Assembly (NCBI GenBank): GCA_947503285.1 | Contig: CANNDD010000001.1 | Location: 310,001-374,000 of the forward strand | Direction of reading: 5' to 3' | Length of the DNA stretch: 64,000 bases | Source of the DNA: an uncultured Croceitalea sp. | GTDB taxonomy: Bacteria > Bacteroidota > Bacteroidia > Flavobacteriales > Flavobacteriaceae | Part shown: positions 44,468-53,037 of the stretch, piece after piece | Numbering within the stretch: position 1 is the first letter of the stretch | How the letters are laid out: the number at the start of each line of letters is the position of its first letter | The notes under the pieces: generated by a model | Database searches by the model: none | Told to the model about the DNA's origin: nothing | The model's input: the letters and a program-made list of their open reading frames with translations, nothing else | Program-made: the position numbers and the translations under genes

Positions 44468-45313
44468 TTACATCAGGGTCTCTTGAAAATTCTTCTTAAA
44501 CGTTGCGGGTGGATGCCCAACCTGATTTTTGAAAAATTTTGAAAAATGGGTGGGTTCATTGAACCCCAATTCGTATCCTATTTCCTCAGCGGTCTTATCG
44601 GAATAAAACAATAGCCGTTTTGCCTCAAGTACGATTCGTTCATTGATAATCTTCAAGGGAGATTTGTCACCGGTTTTTTTGAACAGGTTACTCAAGGTCT
44701 TAGGTGATTTGAACAACAATTCCGCATACTGGGCCACGGCATGTTTTTCACGAAAATGTTGCTCAACCAAAACATGGTATTGACGCACCATATCCAATTG
44801 GGGTTTGGGAATTTCAGGTTCGGGAAAATCTTTTTGCGCCAACCTACTAGCCTTTATAAGCATTCTTTTTAACAGTACCCGAAGCATTTCACCTTGAATA
44901 TGGTCTTTGGTCTCAAATTCTTCTTGAATCATCAAGAACATGGCCTCAAAGCTTTTTGCCTCTTTATCACTTAGCGTAATCACGGGCGGTAGGGATGATC
45001 CAAAAAACAAAAACCCATTGCAAGATACCTCGGCATCGTGGTCTCGAATACAGTAAAATTCTCGATTAAACACAAGGGCCAACATCTTAGAATCTCGTGG
45101 AATCTCTAAAACGTTCAAAGGCGTACAAAAAACGATTTGATTGTGTTTCAAGGTCAATCGATAGCCGTCAACTATGATATCGACCTCATGACCATTACTC
45201 CATAAGATTTTATAGAGGTTTTTATCTTTTAACAACTGTTGCGACGGTCCGCAATTAAAGTTGGTGAGGGTAAGTGCACTTTCATCCTTAATACTGGTGT
45301 ACTGTAATTTCAT
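44468..45313 (-). CDS. AraC-family transcriptional regulator 1
   Basis: The 281-residue protein has an N-terminal cupin-like ligand/sensor domain (about residues 1-150) and a C-terminal double helix-turn-helix (about 180-275). The latter includes AQYAELLFKSPKTLSNLFKK and the second-motif sequence EIGYELGFNEPTHFSKFFKNQVG, typical for AraC. It is clearly paralogous to the AraC protein at 60262. It sits between the AhpD-like operon and msrA and is the best candidate activator for the two GGGAAAAAT promoters nearby. Three CCATACC repeats lie upstream and may be its own operator. Confidence 0.9.
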   Translation of the reverse strand: MKLQYTSIKDESALTLTNFNCGPSQQLLKDKNLYKILWSNGHEVDIIVDGYRLTLKHNQIVFCTPLNVLEIPRDSKMLALVFNREFYCIRDHDAEVSCNGFLFFGSSLPPVITLSDKEAKSFEAMFLMIQEEFETKDHIQGEMLRVLLKRMLIKASRLAQKDFPEPEIPKPQLDMVRQYHVLVEQHFREKHAVAQYAELLFKSPKTLSNLFKKTGDKSPLKIINERIVLEAKRLLFYSDKTAEEIGYELGFNEPTHFSKFFKNQVGHPPATFKKNFQETLM

Positions 45314-45400
45314 ACCTTAATAAACAACTTATTTTAGACAAAATAATACCTATAAACGATTTTGTGGTTGGAACCATAGTCCTTTGTTGAAGCTGATAAT

Positions 45401-45444
45401 CCATACCACACAACCAGCCATACCATTCATTATCAAACCATACC
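45401..45444. repeat. three direct CCATACC heptamers upstream of AraC regulator 1
   Basis: CCATACC occurs at 45401, 45418 and 45438 (spacings 17 and 20 nt) in the gap between the AraC gene start and the msrA stop. Direct repeats of this size and spacing fit binding of a DNA-binding protein along one face of the helix. Autoregulation is inferred only. Confidence 0.45.
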
Positions 45445-45463
45445 CCAAATTTTCGTCACTGGC

Positions 45464-45958
45464 CTACAAAAAACTTTCTTCAAATCTTTCAAAATGACAT
45501 GTGTAGCCGTTCGGAATTCGCACTAAATAGTCTTGATGCTCAGGCTCTGCTGGCCAAAAAACAGTAAAGGGTTCTAAGGTAGTGACCACATTACCATCCC
45601 ATTTTTTGGAGTCTTCCACGATTTTAATGATTTGTTCTGCCGCAACCTTTTCTTCTTCATTTTGAAAGAATATCGCGGAGCGATAGCTGGATCCAATATC
45701 ATTCCCTTGTCGATCTAGTGTCGTCGGATTGTGTATCCTGAAAAAATAATCCAAGATTCCTTTGAAGGAGGTTTTTCCAGGATCATAGGTCAATTCAATG
45801 CCCTCGGCATGACCAGGATGGTTTTTATAGGTCGGGTGGTCATTCTCTCCACCTATATAACCTACTTCGGTATCAATTATACCTGGGCGTGTTCTAAAAA
45901 GATCTTCCATACCCCAAAAACAACCTCCCGCGATATATGCTTTTTTATAATTGCTCAT
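45464..45958 (-). CDS. msrA: peptide-methionine (S)-S-oxide reductase
   Basis: A 164-residue MsrA that reduces the S-epimer of methionine sulfoxide. The catalytic motif GCFWG is at residues 12-16 (Cys13), and the family motifs [11 protein letters not shown] and [12 protein letters not shown] are present. No C-terminal resolving cysteines are apparent, so thioredoxin or another thiol would resolve the sulfenic acid. There is no signal peptide. Downstream of msrB in the same direction. Confidence 0.96.
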   Translation of the reverse strand: MSNYKKAYIAGGCFWGMEDLFRTRPGIIDTEVGYIGGENDHPTYKNHPGHAEGIELTYDPGKTSFKGILDYFFRIHNPTTLDRQGNDIGSSYRSAIFFQNEEEKVAAEQIIKIVEDSKKWDGNVVTTLEPFTVFWPAEPEHQDYLVRIPNGYTCHFERFEESFL

Positions 45959-45998
45959 CTACTCTTTCTTTCTATTGGATATTAAAACGTTATTTCAA

Positions 45999-46238
45999 CT
46001 AATTCGTAACCACTACGTTATTCAAGAAATACAGTACTTTATGTTCGGGCATTTCACAGGGTTTCAAAAATTCATGTGATTTGGTCTTATAGTAATTCAA
46101 ACTTACGTAATCTCGCCCCCCTAGTTCTTCGCCATACACCTTATACGATTTTCCGTCGTTAAAACTCTTTTTGGTAATACCATACTTTCTATTTTCGAAG
46201 ATACCTTCAGAATAGCCCTCGGGCAGCTTTTGTATCAT
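45999..46238 (-). CDS. small conserved hypothetical protein between msrB and msrA
   Basis: The protein has 79 residues from the ATG at 46238 (MIQKLPEGYSEG); a TTG at 46259 is possible. The sequence PEGYSEGIFENRKYGITKKSFNDGKSYKVYGEELGG is compact and hydrophilic, without signal or membrane segments, and looks like a small beta-rich fold. Its position between msrB and msrA (66 and 40 nt) suggests it belongs to the methionine sulfoxide repair operon. The function is unknown. Confidence 0.65.
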   Translation of the reverse strand: MIQKLPEGYSEGIFENRKYGITKKSFNDGKSYKVYGEELGGRDYVSLNYYKTKSHEFLKPCEMPEHKVLYFLNNVVVTN

Positions 46239-46304
46239 TTTGAAAACCCTTTTGTTCAACGTATTTAAAATTTACTTTTCAGGTTTGTTTGTCGTACGTA
46301 TAGG

Positions 46305-46763
46305 TCAGTTCCTTTCAATTGCCGTATCAAGTTTCATCGATTCTGAATTGATGCAATAACGAAGGCCACTGGGTTCTGGCCCATCAGGAAATACATGCCC
46401 CAGATGGGCATCACAAGTATTACACATCACCTCGATCCGCACCATACCAAAAGAAGAGTCTTTTTCATACTTGATGGCATTTTCTTTAATGGGCTGTGTA
46501 AAACTTGGCCATCCTGTTCCTGATTCAAATTTTATGGTAGAATCAAACAATGGGGTGTCACAGCAGACACAGTTGTACTTTCCTGCATCATAGATGCTGC
46601 ACAGTTCACCACTATGCGGTCGTTCAGTTCCTTTTTTACGTGTAATCCTGAATTGCTCTGCAGTAAGTATTTCGCGCCATTCTGCATCCGTTCTTTCAAC
46701 ACGACGGTCAGGCTCGGGATTACCTTTTACACTAAAACCAATAATATCTTTCCAAGTCAACAT
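46305..46763 (-). CDS. msrB: peptide-methionine (R)-S-oxide reductase
   Basis: A 152-residue MsrB that reduces the R-epimer of methionine sulfoxide. The structural zinc pairs C65/C68 and C114/C117 are intact, and the catalytic Cys137 lies in RYCINSESM. The substrate-binding GTGWPSF is present. There is no secretion signal. It is first of the msrB-hypothetical-msrA group and divergent from the hydrolase-MBL gene. Confidence 0.95.
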   Translation of the reverse strand: MLTWKDIIGFSVKGNPEPDRRVERTDAEWREILTAEQFRITRKKGTERPHSGELCSIYDAGKYNCVCCDTPLFDSTIKFESGTGWPSFTQPIKENAIKYEKDSSFGMVRIEVMCNTCDAHLGHVFPDGPEPSGLRYCINSESMKLDTAIERN

Positions 46764-46908
46764 AGCTTAATCTTTCTATTATAAATGAATGCAAAGTTAG
46801 TCGATATTTATGCGAAATACCTTATCCATTTCTCCGCACTGTCCATACCCTTCACCTACCCTTAAATCACAGAAAAAGTTATGCCATTGGACCTTTCGGC
46901 CACAATTT

Positions 46909-46974
46909 GGGAAAAATGTACCATTACAAGGGTATTCAAGCTATTCAAATTGAAGGCCGTAAGAGACATCTTTG
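46909..46974 (+). promoter_or_regulatory. promoter with GGGAAAAAT element and CATCTTTG -7 box (hydrolase-MBL gene)
   Basis: GGGAAAAAT (46909-46917) and CATCTTTG (46967-46974) are separated by exactly 58 nt between first bases, as in the promoter at 43593-43658. The non-consensus first base of the -7 box (C for T) fits an activator-dependent promoter. The hydrolase ATG is at 47035. Confidence 0.5.
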
Positions 46975-47034
46975 CAAGAATAATACGACCAAAGTAATAG
47001 CATCTTGAAAAATCCAAAAAATCAAACTTATTGT

Positions 47035-48795
47035 ATGAGACTTTTTATAGCATTTTTTATCATTTTCAGTTTAGCCTGGGGTACCTCAGAAAAAAATGCA
47101 TCGGTAGCCATTGCCACAAAAGAGGTAAAGGCTACAAAAAAATCTGTGCTTTACAAAAGCAAGGAAATAGAGGGGATAAACATTTTTTATCGAGAGGCGG
47201 GCGACCCTAAAAATCCAGCACTAATACTGCTTCATGGTTTTCCGACCTCATCGCACCAATACAGAAAGGTTCTTGACGGTTTATCTGACCAATATTACCT
47301 TATAGCACCCGATTACCCTGGGTTTGGTGAAAGTGATTACCCTGATCCCGACAATTTCGATTATTCTTTTGAGAACTTGGGTAATATCATGAATCGGTTT
47401 GTAGAAAGTTTTGGGTTACCATCTTACAGTTTCATGATGCAAGATTATGGAGCCCCGATTGGGTACCGTATTATTCTTAAACATCCAGAAAAAGTCGATG
47501 CCCTGATCATACAAAATGGCAACGCTTACGAAGAAGGACTAGGTGCTGCCTGGGGGGATGTCAAAAAACTTTGGGAAAACAATACCCCTGAAAACAGAAA
47601 GCCCTTGTATGGGGCCTTTACCTTGGAAGGATTGAAATGGCAGTACACCCATGGCGTCAGAAATCCAGAAAAAATAAATCCAGACAATTGGGTCATGGAT
47701 TTTCACAGGATGTCCAGACCCAAAATCCAAGATATGAACATTGATTTATTCTATGACTATCGAAAAAATCTGGCCGAATATCCAAAATGGCAGGCGTATT
47801 TACGAAAATACCAACCCCCCACCTTAATTGTTTGGGGCAAAGGGGATTTGTTTTTTCCTGCCTCAGGGGCCGAAGCGTATAAAGAGGATTTAAAAAACAT
47901 TGACTTTCATTTGTATGATACCGGCCATTTTGCCCTTGAAGAAGACGGGGATGATATCATTGGAAAAATGCGCAATTTCTTGGGTAAACTCCAATCTAAG
48001 GAATTGGGAATGCAAAATGAGGATATACGCTTACTGAGAAATGCCACTTTGGTTATGAATTTTGCAGGAAAGAAACTGTTGATCGATCCCATGTTCGCTA
48101 AAAAAGGGGCCTTTCCGGCCTTTAGCGGCGCAGGAAACAACTTTAGAAATCCTATGGTGGACTTACCCATAACCGAATCGGAAATAGCCAAACTTGTTAC
48201 TGAAGTGGATGCTGTGTTCATCACACATACCCATTTAGATCATTGGGATCAAAAAGCCCAGGAAATGATTGCCAAAGACAAACCCATTTTTGTACAACCA
48301 GTTGATGAGGCACGTCTTAAAAGCCAAGGTTTTACCAATGTTACCGTCATCACCGACACGACGCAATGGGAAGGAATTACCATACATCGCACCGGCGGGC
48401 AACATGGTTTTGGCAAGGTGGGCAAACTAATGGGAACGGTTTCTGGATACGTCTTCGACAATGGCAACAAAAAAATATACGTCGCTGGCGATACCAGATG
48501 GTGTGAAGAGGTGGAGCAGGCCTTGGACACCCATAAACCTGATGTCATTGTCTTAAATGCAGGAGGTGCCCAATTTATCGAAGGGGATAAAAAGGGGGAT
48601 GCGATTACCATGACCCCAGAAGATATCTTTAATGTACACAGAAATGCCACACAATCCGATATTATAACCGTACACATGAACACGTTGAACCACTGCTTCG
48701 TAAAACGAAAAGATTTGAAAGCCGCACTTAGTACGAAAGGTTTGGATGAACTCATAGAAATACCTTTAGATGGGGATACCATTTCATTGAATTAA
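47035..48795 (+). CDS. fusion of alpha/beta-hydrolase and metallo-beta-lactamase-fold domains
   Basis: The protein has 586 residues from ATG 47035 with a signal peptide (FIAFFIIFSLAWG). Domain 1 (about 40-320) is an alpha/beta-hydrolase with LLHGFPTSSHQYRK, an aspartate nucleophile motif MQDYGAPIG (haloalkane dehalogenase/epoxide hydrolase type) and a C-terminal DTGHFALEE histidine. Domain 2 (about 330-586) is an MBL-fold hydrolase of the UlaG-like kind, with HTHLDHWD, GGQHG, AGDTRW and a final HMNTLNH. Both catalytic sites look intact. An exported two-activity enzyme is unusual; the substrate is unknown. NTF2-like and PNPOx-like genes follow. Confidence 0.85.
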   Translation: MRLFIAFFIIFSLAWGTSEKNASVAIATKEVKATKKSVLYKSKEIEGINIFYREAGDPKNPALILLHGFPTSSHQYRKVLDGLSDQYYLIAPDYPGFGESDYPDPDNFDYSFENLGNIMNRFVESFGLPSYSFMMQDYGAPIGYRIILKHPEKVDALIIQNGNAYEEGLGAAWGDVKKLWENNTPENRKPLYGAFTLEGLKWQYTHGVRNPEKINPDNWVMDFHRMSRPKIQDMNIDLFYDYRKNLAEYPKWQAYLRKYQPPTLIVWGKGDLFFPASGAEAYKEDLKNIDFHLYDTGHFALEEDGDDIIGKMRNFLGKLQSKELGMQNEDIRLLRNATLVMNFAGKKLLIDPMFAKKGAFPAFSGAGNNFRNPMVDLPITESEIAKLVTEVDAVFITHTHLDHWDQKAQEMIAKDKPIFVQPVDEARLKSQGFTNVTVITDTTQWEGITIHRTGGQHGFGKVGKLMGTVSGYVFDNGNKKIYVAGDTRWCEEVEQALDTHKPDVIVLNAGGAQFIEGDKKGDAITMTPEDIFNVHRNATQSDIITVHMNTLNHCFVKRKDLKAALSTKGLDELIEIPLDGDTISLN

Positions 48796-48856
48796 GCGTC
48801 GCACCAATTGATTTACAATCACAATAGCGAAACAATTACGATTAAAGCACTAAATA

Positions 48857-49270
48857 ATGGAACTAAAAAAATTGCCTTTGCCGCCCTTCACCAAAGCAAC
48901 CGCCCTTCAAAAAATACAGATGGCAGAAGACGCCTGGAACAGTCAAGACCCTATCAAAATCTCAATGGCCTATACAGAGGATAGCGAATGGCGCAATAGA
49001 AACCTTTTTATAAATGGTAGAAATGAAATCCAAAACTTTTTAGCGGATAAATGGAAAAATGAACTGGATTATAAGCTGAAGAAAGAATACTGGGCACATA
49101 CCGAGAATAGGATAGCCGTACGGTTCGAATATGAATATCACGACGCGACCGGACAGTGGTACCGCGCTTATGGTAATGAAAATTGGGAGTTTGATGCAAA
49201 TGGGCTGATGAAAAAACGGTTTGCGAGCATCAATGACCTAGCAATAAATGAAGTAGATCGAAAATTGTAG
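48857..49270 (+). CDS. NTF2-like (DUF1348) protein
   Basis: A 137-residue SnoaL/NTF2-like cone protein with [25 protein letters not shown] and EDSEWRNR typical of the DUF1348 group. These form dimers with a hydrophobic pocket and may act on or bind small molecules; no function is established for this group. There is no signal peptide. It lies 61 nt after the hydrolase-MBL gene, so co-transcription is plausible, and 55 nt before the PNPOx-like gene. Confidence 0.85.
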   Translation: MELKKLPLPPFTKATALQKIQMAEDAWNSQDPIKISMAYTEDSEWRNRNLFINGRNEIQNFLADKWKNELDYKLKKEYWAHTENRIAVRFEYEYHDATGQWYRAYGNENWEFDANGLMKKRFASINDLAINEVDRKL

Positions 49271-49325
49271 TGTCTTTATATAATTCCGAAAAAACTGCAA
49301 CCTAAAGAATTATAAAACGGAAGAA

Positions 49326-49934
49326 ATGAACTATCATACCTTAGCTTTTACCGATGATGTAAAGTCAAAACAGACGGTGAACGGAAGTCGTACGATTTAC
49401 CAAGGAGCCGAAAAGCGAATGTACAAAGAAGGGCTTGGCCAAATGGAGAAAATGCATATTGGTGATAGTGATAGCTTTTACATGGCCACCAAGGGTGACA
49501 ATGGCTATCCCTACATTCAACATCGTGGTGGCCCAAAAGGTTTTTTGAAGGTTTTGGATGACAGAACTTTGGGCTTTATTGATTTTTCTGGCAATAAGCA
49601 ATACATATCCTTAGGCAACCTGTCCCATTCAAAAAAAACGGCCTTAATATTGATGGATTATGCGAAACGTAGGCGTTTAAAAATATATGCAACGACTGAA
49701 GTATTCGAACTGAACGAGCGACCGGACCTCATTCAAAAACTTACTTTGGAAAACTATGATTACCAATCTGAGCGCGTATTACTTTTTCATATTGATGCAT
49801 TTGATTGGAACTGTCCGCAACACATTACCCAGCGGTTCACCGAAAAGCAGGTTGCAGAACAGTTAGCACTTAAAGATTCGTATATTAAGACCTTAGAAGT
49901 GCAATTAGAGGCACTTCGAGGGAAAAAACAATAA
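49326..49934 (+). CDS. pyridoxamine 5'-phosphate oxidase-like flavoprotein
   Basis: The 202-residue protein has a PNPOx-like split-barrel. The motifs DSFYMATKGDNGYPYIQHRGGPKG and LGFIDFSGNKQYISLGNL match the flavin-binding PNPOx-like subgroup related to PdxH. FMN-dependent oxidation or reduction of an unknown small molecule is likely; PdxH activity itself is not implied. A C-terminal coiled coil (about 175-200) is extra. Last gene of the run starting at 47035. Confidence 0.85.
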   Translation: MNYHTLAFTDDVKSKQTVNGSRTIYQGAEKRMYKEGLGQMEKMHIGDSDSFYMATKGDNGYPYIQHRGGPKGFLKVLDDRTLGFIDFSGNKQYISLGNLSHSKKTALILMDYAKRRRLKIYATTEVFELNERPDLIQKLTLENYDYQSERVLLFHIDAFDWNCPQHITQRFTEKQVAEQLALKDSYIKTLEVQLEALRGKKQ

Positions 49935-50156
49935 AAGCGCCAAATAAATGTTCTCTTAAATCAGGCATCCGATTTATGGACAACTGCGGCAGCTTTGATT
50001 ATAACAAGAAATTTACGATAGCAAGCGCTACCCTTTTTCAATATAAGTAGCTTTTATGGCCCAATACATCTTTTTAAACAACAAACTGCGGAACACCATA
50101 TTTTAAATGTGTATTTTAATCCCCGATTTTTATTTCTACAATTTTCCATTACCATA

Positions 50157-51047
50157 ATGTGTAGTAAAAAGAAACTAGTAGTGCTTCTATTGACCTCGAT
50201 AATGTCGGTATCGACATGGGGGCAATTAGGGGATTTGGCACGTATAGATTATACGATTTTACCTTCTTCTGCCGACTTTGAGTTCAATCGGCTGCGATTT
50301 CTTTTTAACTACCCCATAAAATTGGATGGGAAACAAAGCTATTTGTTCTTAGGGTTGGACTATAGTAATATCAATGTTATCTATGGCAGCGGTACCCCTA
50401 GACCATTTGATATTGAAGATCTGAATGGTTTTCAATTGCTCGACCTTAATATCGCCTACACCCAAAAACTACGAAATGATTGGCGTTTGGGCCTCAGGTT
50501 CACACCTGGTATCAGCTCGAACCTTAGGGCAGACGAGCTGACTTTTGACGATATGTTTTTTTCGGGTGATGCCGTTTTTATAAAAGACAAGAAAGACGAT
50601 ACCACCTTGAAAAGACCCTACCGCCTTATTTTGGGGGTTTCCTATTCCCAAAATCGTGGGTTTCCCTTTCCCTTGCCCTTTGTGAGTTATTACAGAAAAT
50701 TCCACCCAAATTGGTCCTTTAACCTAGGGGTCCCGAAAACGAATCTGCAGTATCATTTTTCAAAACAAAATCGCCTAAAATTATTCGCACAACTAGATGG
50801 TTTTACTTCGAACATACAAAGCGGGGTTACCTTGGATAATGGCGTGGCGGAGCAAATCAATATGTCCCTAATTTTAACAGGACTCCAATATGAATATCAT
50901 ATCGGGGATCATGTCGAATTTTCTGTACGCACATCGTATATTCTGGACAGAAATGTCAATCTGCGCGATTCTAACAATGATGACCTTCTACTTATCGATG
51001 ATAGTAATGGACTTTCTTTAAGAGCCGTTCTAAGGTTTAAGATTTAA
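50157..51047 (+). CDS. outer-membrane beta-barrel protein (DUF6268-like)
   Basis: The protein has 296 residues from ATG 50157 with a signal peptide (KKLVVLLLTSIMSVSTWGQ). The alternative GTG at 50109 would put a long tail before the signal. The rest has amphipathic strands such as YRLILGVSYSQNR, WSFNLGVPKTNLQYHF and the terminal LRAVLRFKI. The DUF6268 assignment is by overall pattern and is moderate. Function is unknown. Monocistronic with a terminator after it. Confidence 0.75.
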   Translation: MCSKKKLVVLLLTSIMSVSTWGQLGDLARIDYTILPSSADFEFNRLRFLFNYPIKLDGKQSYLFLGLDYSNINVIYGSGTPRPFDIEDLNGFQLLDLNIAYTQKLRNDWRLGLRFTPGISSNLRADELTFDDMFFSGDAVFIKDKKDDTTLKRPYRLILGVSYSQNRGFPFPLPFVSYYRKFHPNWSFNLGVPKTNLQYHFSKQNRLKLFAQLDGFTSNIQSGVTLDNGVAEQINMSLILTGLQYEYHIGDHVEFSVRTSYILDRNVNLRDSNNDDLLLIDDSNGLSLRAVLRFKI

Positions 51048-51087
51048 TACAGCGCTAATATGGTAGGGCGAATCATAATCCCATAAA

Positions 51088-51130
51088 CCAAAAAAAGCGC
51101 TAAGGAATTGACCCTTGACGCTTTTTTTGG
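51088..51130. terminator. terminator between the barrel gene and the NTF2-like gene
   Basis: A 12-bp A/T-rich arm pair CCAAAAAAAGCG / CGCTTTTTTTGG encloses a 19-nt loop that itself can pair AAGG with CCTT. T-runs are on both strands, between convergent genes. Confidence 0.8.
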
Positions 51131-51156
51131 TTTTCTATATTCGTGACGCAACGATA

Positions 51157-51603
51157 CTACGCTGCGGGATTGAATCCTATTTGTTGAAACCAGTCCCAGT
51201 TATCCCAGTAACATGTGATATTTTCTATCAGACCATCATCATTGATATTAAGCAGGAACAAATGTTCTACATTATAGTATTTTCCCTGACTAGGGATTCC
51301 TAATATCTCATTCTCTTGGGTCCCTCCGATAAAAACCTGTACAATTGCATTACCTTGATGGTCAATCGAAATATTTTTCACATCATTGGTCAAATCTGGA
51401 AAAGCTGCGATTAAGGCTGAGGCGATTCCCTTCCAAGTAGTACCTTCCGCTCCTTTGATCTTTCCTTTTCCATTATCACCCAAGGGAATGTACCTGAACG
51501 TACTTTCTGGTGTTGCCAAGGCCGTGGCCTTATCAAGATCATGATTTTTGTAGGCATTAAAAAAATGTGATGCGATTTGAATTCTCTTTTCTGTAGTTAG
51601 CAT
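51157..51603 (-). CDS. SnoaL-like (NTF2-fold) protein
   Basis: A 148-residue protein of the SnoaL/polyketide cyclase-like NTF2 superfamily, with KGIASALIAAFPDLTNDVKNI and a tail of tryptophans lining the pocket (YWDNWDWFQQIG). No catalytic residues can be assigned with certainty. It begins 16 nt after the DJ-1/PfpI gene, so the two are one operon. Confidence 0.85.
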   Translation of the reverse strand: MLTTEKRIQIASHFFNAYKNHDLDKATALATPESTFRYIPLGDNGKGKIKGAEGTTWKGIASALIAAFPDLTNDVKNISIDHQGNAIVQVFIGGTQENEILGIPSQGKYYNVEHLFLLNINDDGLIENITCYWDNWDWFQQIGFNPAA

Positions 51604-51619
51604 AATTTTCTTTTTTAGA

Positions 51620-52315
51620 TTATGAAATAATTGTTGTTAACTCAATGGTTTTTCTTGCTGCCGATACCGAAGATTGTGGGTTTTGACCCGTTACCAAATT
51701 TCCATCCTCGATTACAAAATCAGACCAGTCATCACCTTTTCTATAAATCACCCCTTCATCTTTTAGGGCATCTTCGAGTAAAAATGGAACTACATCCGAT
51801 AATCCCACAGCATCTTCTTCTGAATTGGTGAATGAGGTAACCCTTTTGCCCTTTACAAAGGGAGTTCCATTACCATTTTGAACCCCTTTCAAAGCCACGA
51901 CACCATGACATACTAGACCGATTGGCCTATCATTTTGATCAAACGCTTGAATGAGTTGCGCCACCTTCGGATTGTCACCTAGATCCCACATAGGCCCATG
52001 CCCCCCCGGAAAGAACAGGATATCGAATTCAGAAGGATCCACCTCATCTACACGCTTGGTGTTCTTTATGGCCTCAAGCGCTTCTTCGTCTTTAAAAAAT
52101 CGCTTCGTAAATTCGGTTTGCCACTCGGGTAATTCACTTTTCGGGTCTAAAGGCACCACTCCCCCTTTTGTGGACACAATGGTCAATGAAGCTCCACTAT
52201 CTTTGAACTCGTAATACGGTCCAGCTAATTCTTCGATCCACACTCCGGTCTTTTCACCTGTATTTCCCAATTGATCATGTGAAGTCGTTACGATAAGTAC
52301 ATTTAAATTTTTCAT
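51620..52315 (-). CDS. DJ-1/PfpI-family type 1 glutamine amidotransferase-like protein
   Basis: The 231-residue protein has an Hsp31/YajL/PfpI-like fold. The nucleophile elbow is VCHGV (Cys136, His137), with GGHGPMWDLG and an acidic residue in GVWIEEL as the usual partners. Members are chaperones, glyoxalases or deglycases acting on methylglyoxal-type damage. The chemistry here is unproven. A Crp/Fnr-type palindrome (52402-52423) lies upstream, and the SnoaL-like gene follows. Confidence 0.9.
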   Translation of the reverse strand: MKNLNVLIVTTSHDQLGNTGEKTGVWIEELAGPYYEFKDSGASLTIVSTKGGVVPLDPKSELPEWQTEFTKRFFKDEEALEAIKNTKRVDEVDPSEFDILFFPGGHGPMWDLGDNPKVAQLIQAFDQNDRPIGLVCHGVVALKGVQNGNGTPFVKGKRVTSFTNSEEDAVGLSDVVPFLLEDALKDEGVIYRKGDDWSDFVIEDGNLVTGQNPQSSVSAARKTIELTTIIS

Positions 52316-52351
52316 CTGTTGTTATTTTTATTTTTGTTTTTAATTACACTA

Positions 52352-52423
52352 CAAAGATGAGGTGTGAAGCCATTTTGAATCGTTGATCTGGGTTAGGAAA
52401 AAAAATTGACTTAAGTCAATTTT
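52352..52423 (-). promoter_or_regulatory. Crp/Fnr-type palindrome and -7 box upstream of the DJ-1/PfpI gene
   Basis: A perfect 22-bp palindrome (52402-52423, core TTGACTTAAGTCAA) lies 87 nt from the DJ-1 start. On the minus strand CATCTTTG (52352-52359) is the nearest -7-like box. The dyad centre would be near -64, a class I distance. The third Crp-like gene ends just upstream (52444) and is the likely binder. Confidence 0.65.
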
Positions 52424-52443
52424 CAAAGCGCTTAGAACGCTTA

Positions 52444-53022
52444 CTATCTAGAAACCAATCTTTTACGTATTCGACTCAAACTTTCAGGCTTTATACCCAA
52501 GTAGTTTGCAATCATATAATTGGGAATACGTTGTTCTATATTCGGATATGCCTGTTGAAATTCAAGGTATTGTTCTTCATTGGTTTTTTCCAACGATGAT
52601 AGTATTCTATTTTGCAAGGCAACATAGGCCCTGGTCAATTTTATCCTGAAGAACCTTTCAAACTTGGGTACTTTAAGATATAGTTCTTCCAGATCATTTT
52701 TTTCGATTCCAATAACGGTTGATTCCTCTATCGCGTCTATATTCAATCTTGATTGCACTTGATCAAAAAAAGCCTTGAAATCACTGATCCACCAATTCTC
52801 CCTTGCGAACTGAATGATATGTTCTTCTCCATTACCATCAACTTCGTAAGCCTTTAAACAACCGCTGACCACAAAGTATTGATAGTTTACCCGATCCCCT
52901 TCCTCAATTAAGAATTGCCTTTTCCGAAGTTTTTTCACTATTAAAACCGATGTGAATTGTTCAATCTCTAAATCGGTAAGGTCGATGTATTCTTTAATAT
53001 GTTCTAAAATACTGCCAAACAC
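52444..53022 (-). CDS. Crp/Fnr-family regulator (cNMP-binding type)
   Basis: A 192-residue Crp-like protein with GTG start (53022). The N-terminal barrel contains EEGDRVNYQYFVVSGCLKAYEVDGNGEEHIIQF. The C-terminal helix-turn-helix is PNYMIANYLGIKPESLSRIRKRL. This short subgroup is common in Bacteroidota and often controls neighbouring stress or transport genes. It closes a three-gene run and faces the palindrome before the DJ-1 operon, so it probably regulates that operon. Confidence 0.88.
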   Translation of the reverse strand: MFGSILEHIKEYIDLTDLEIEQFTSVLIVKKLRKRQFLIEEGDRVNYQYFVVSGCLKAYEVDGNGEEHIIQFARENWWISDFKAFFDQVQSRLNIDAIEESTVIGIEKNDLEELYLKVPKFERFFRIKLTRAYVALQNRILSSLEKTNEEQYLEFQQAYPNIEQRIPNYMIANYLGIKPESLSRIRKRLVSR

Positions 53023-53037
53023 GTTTTCTTTTTAAAA

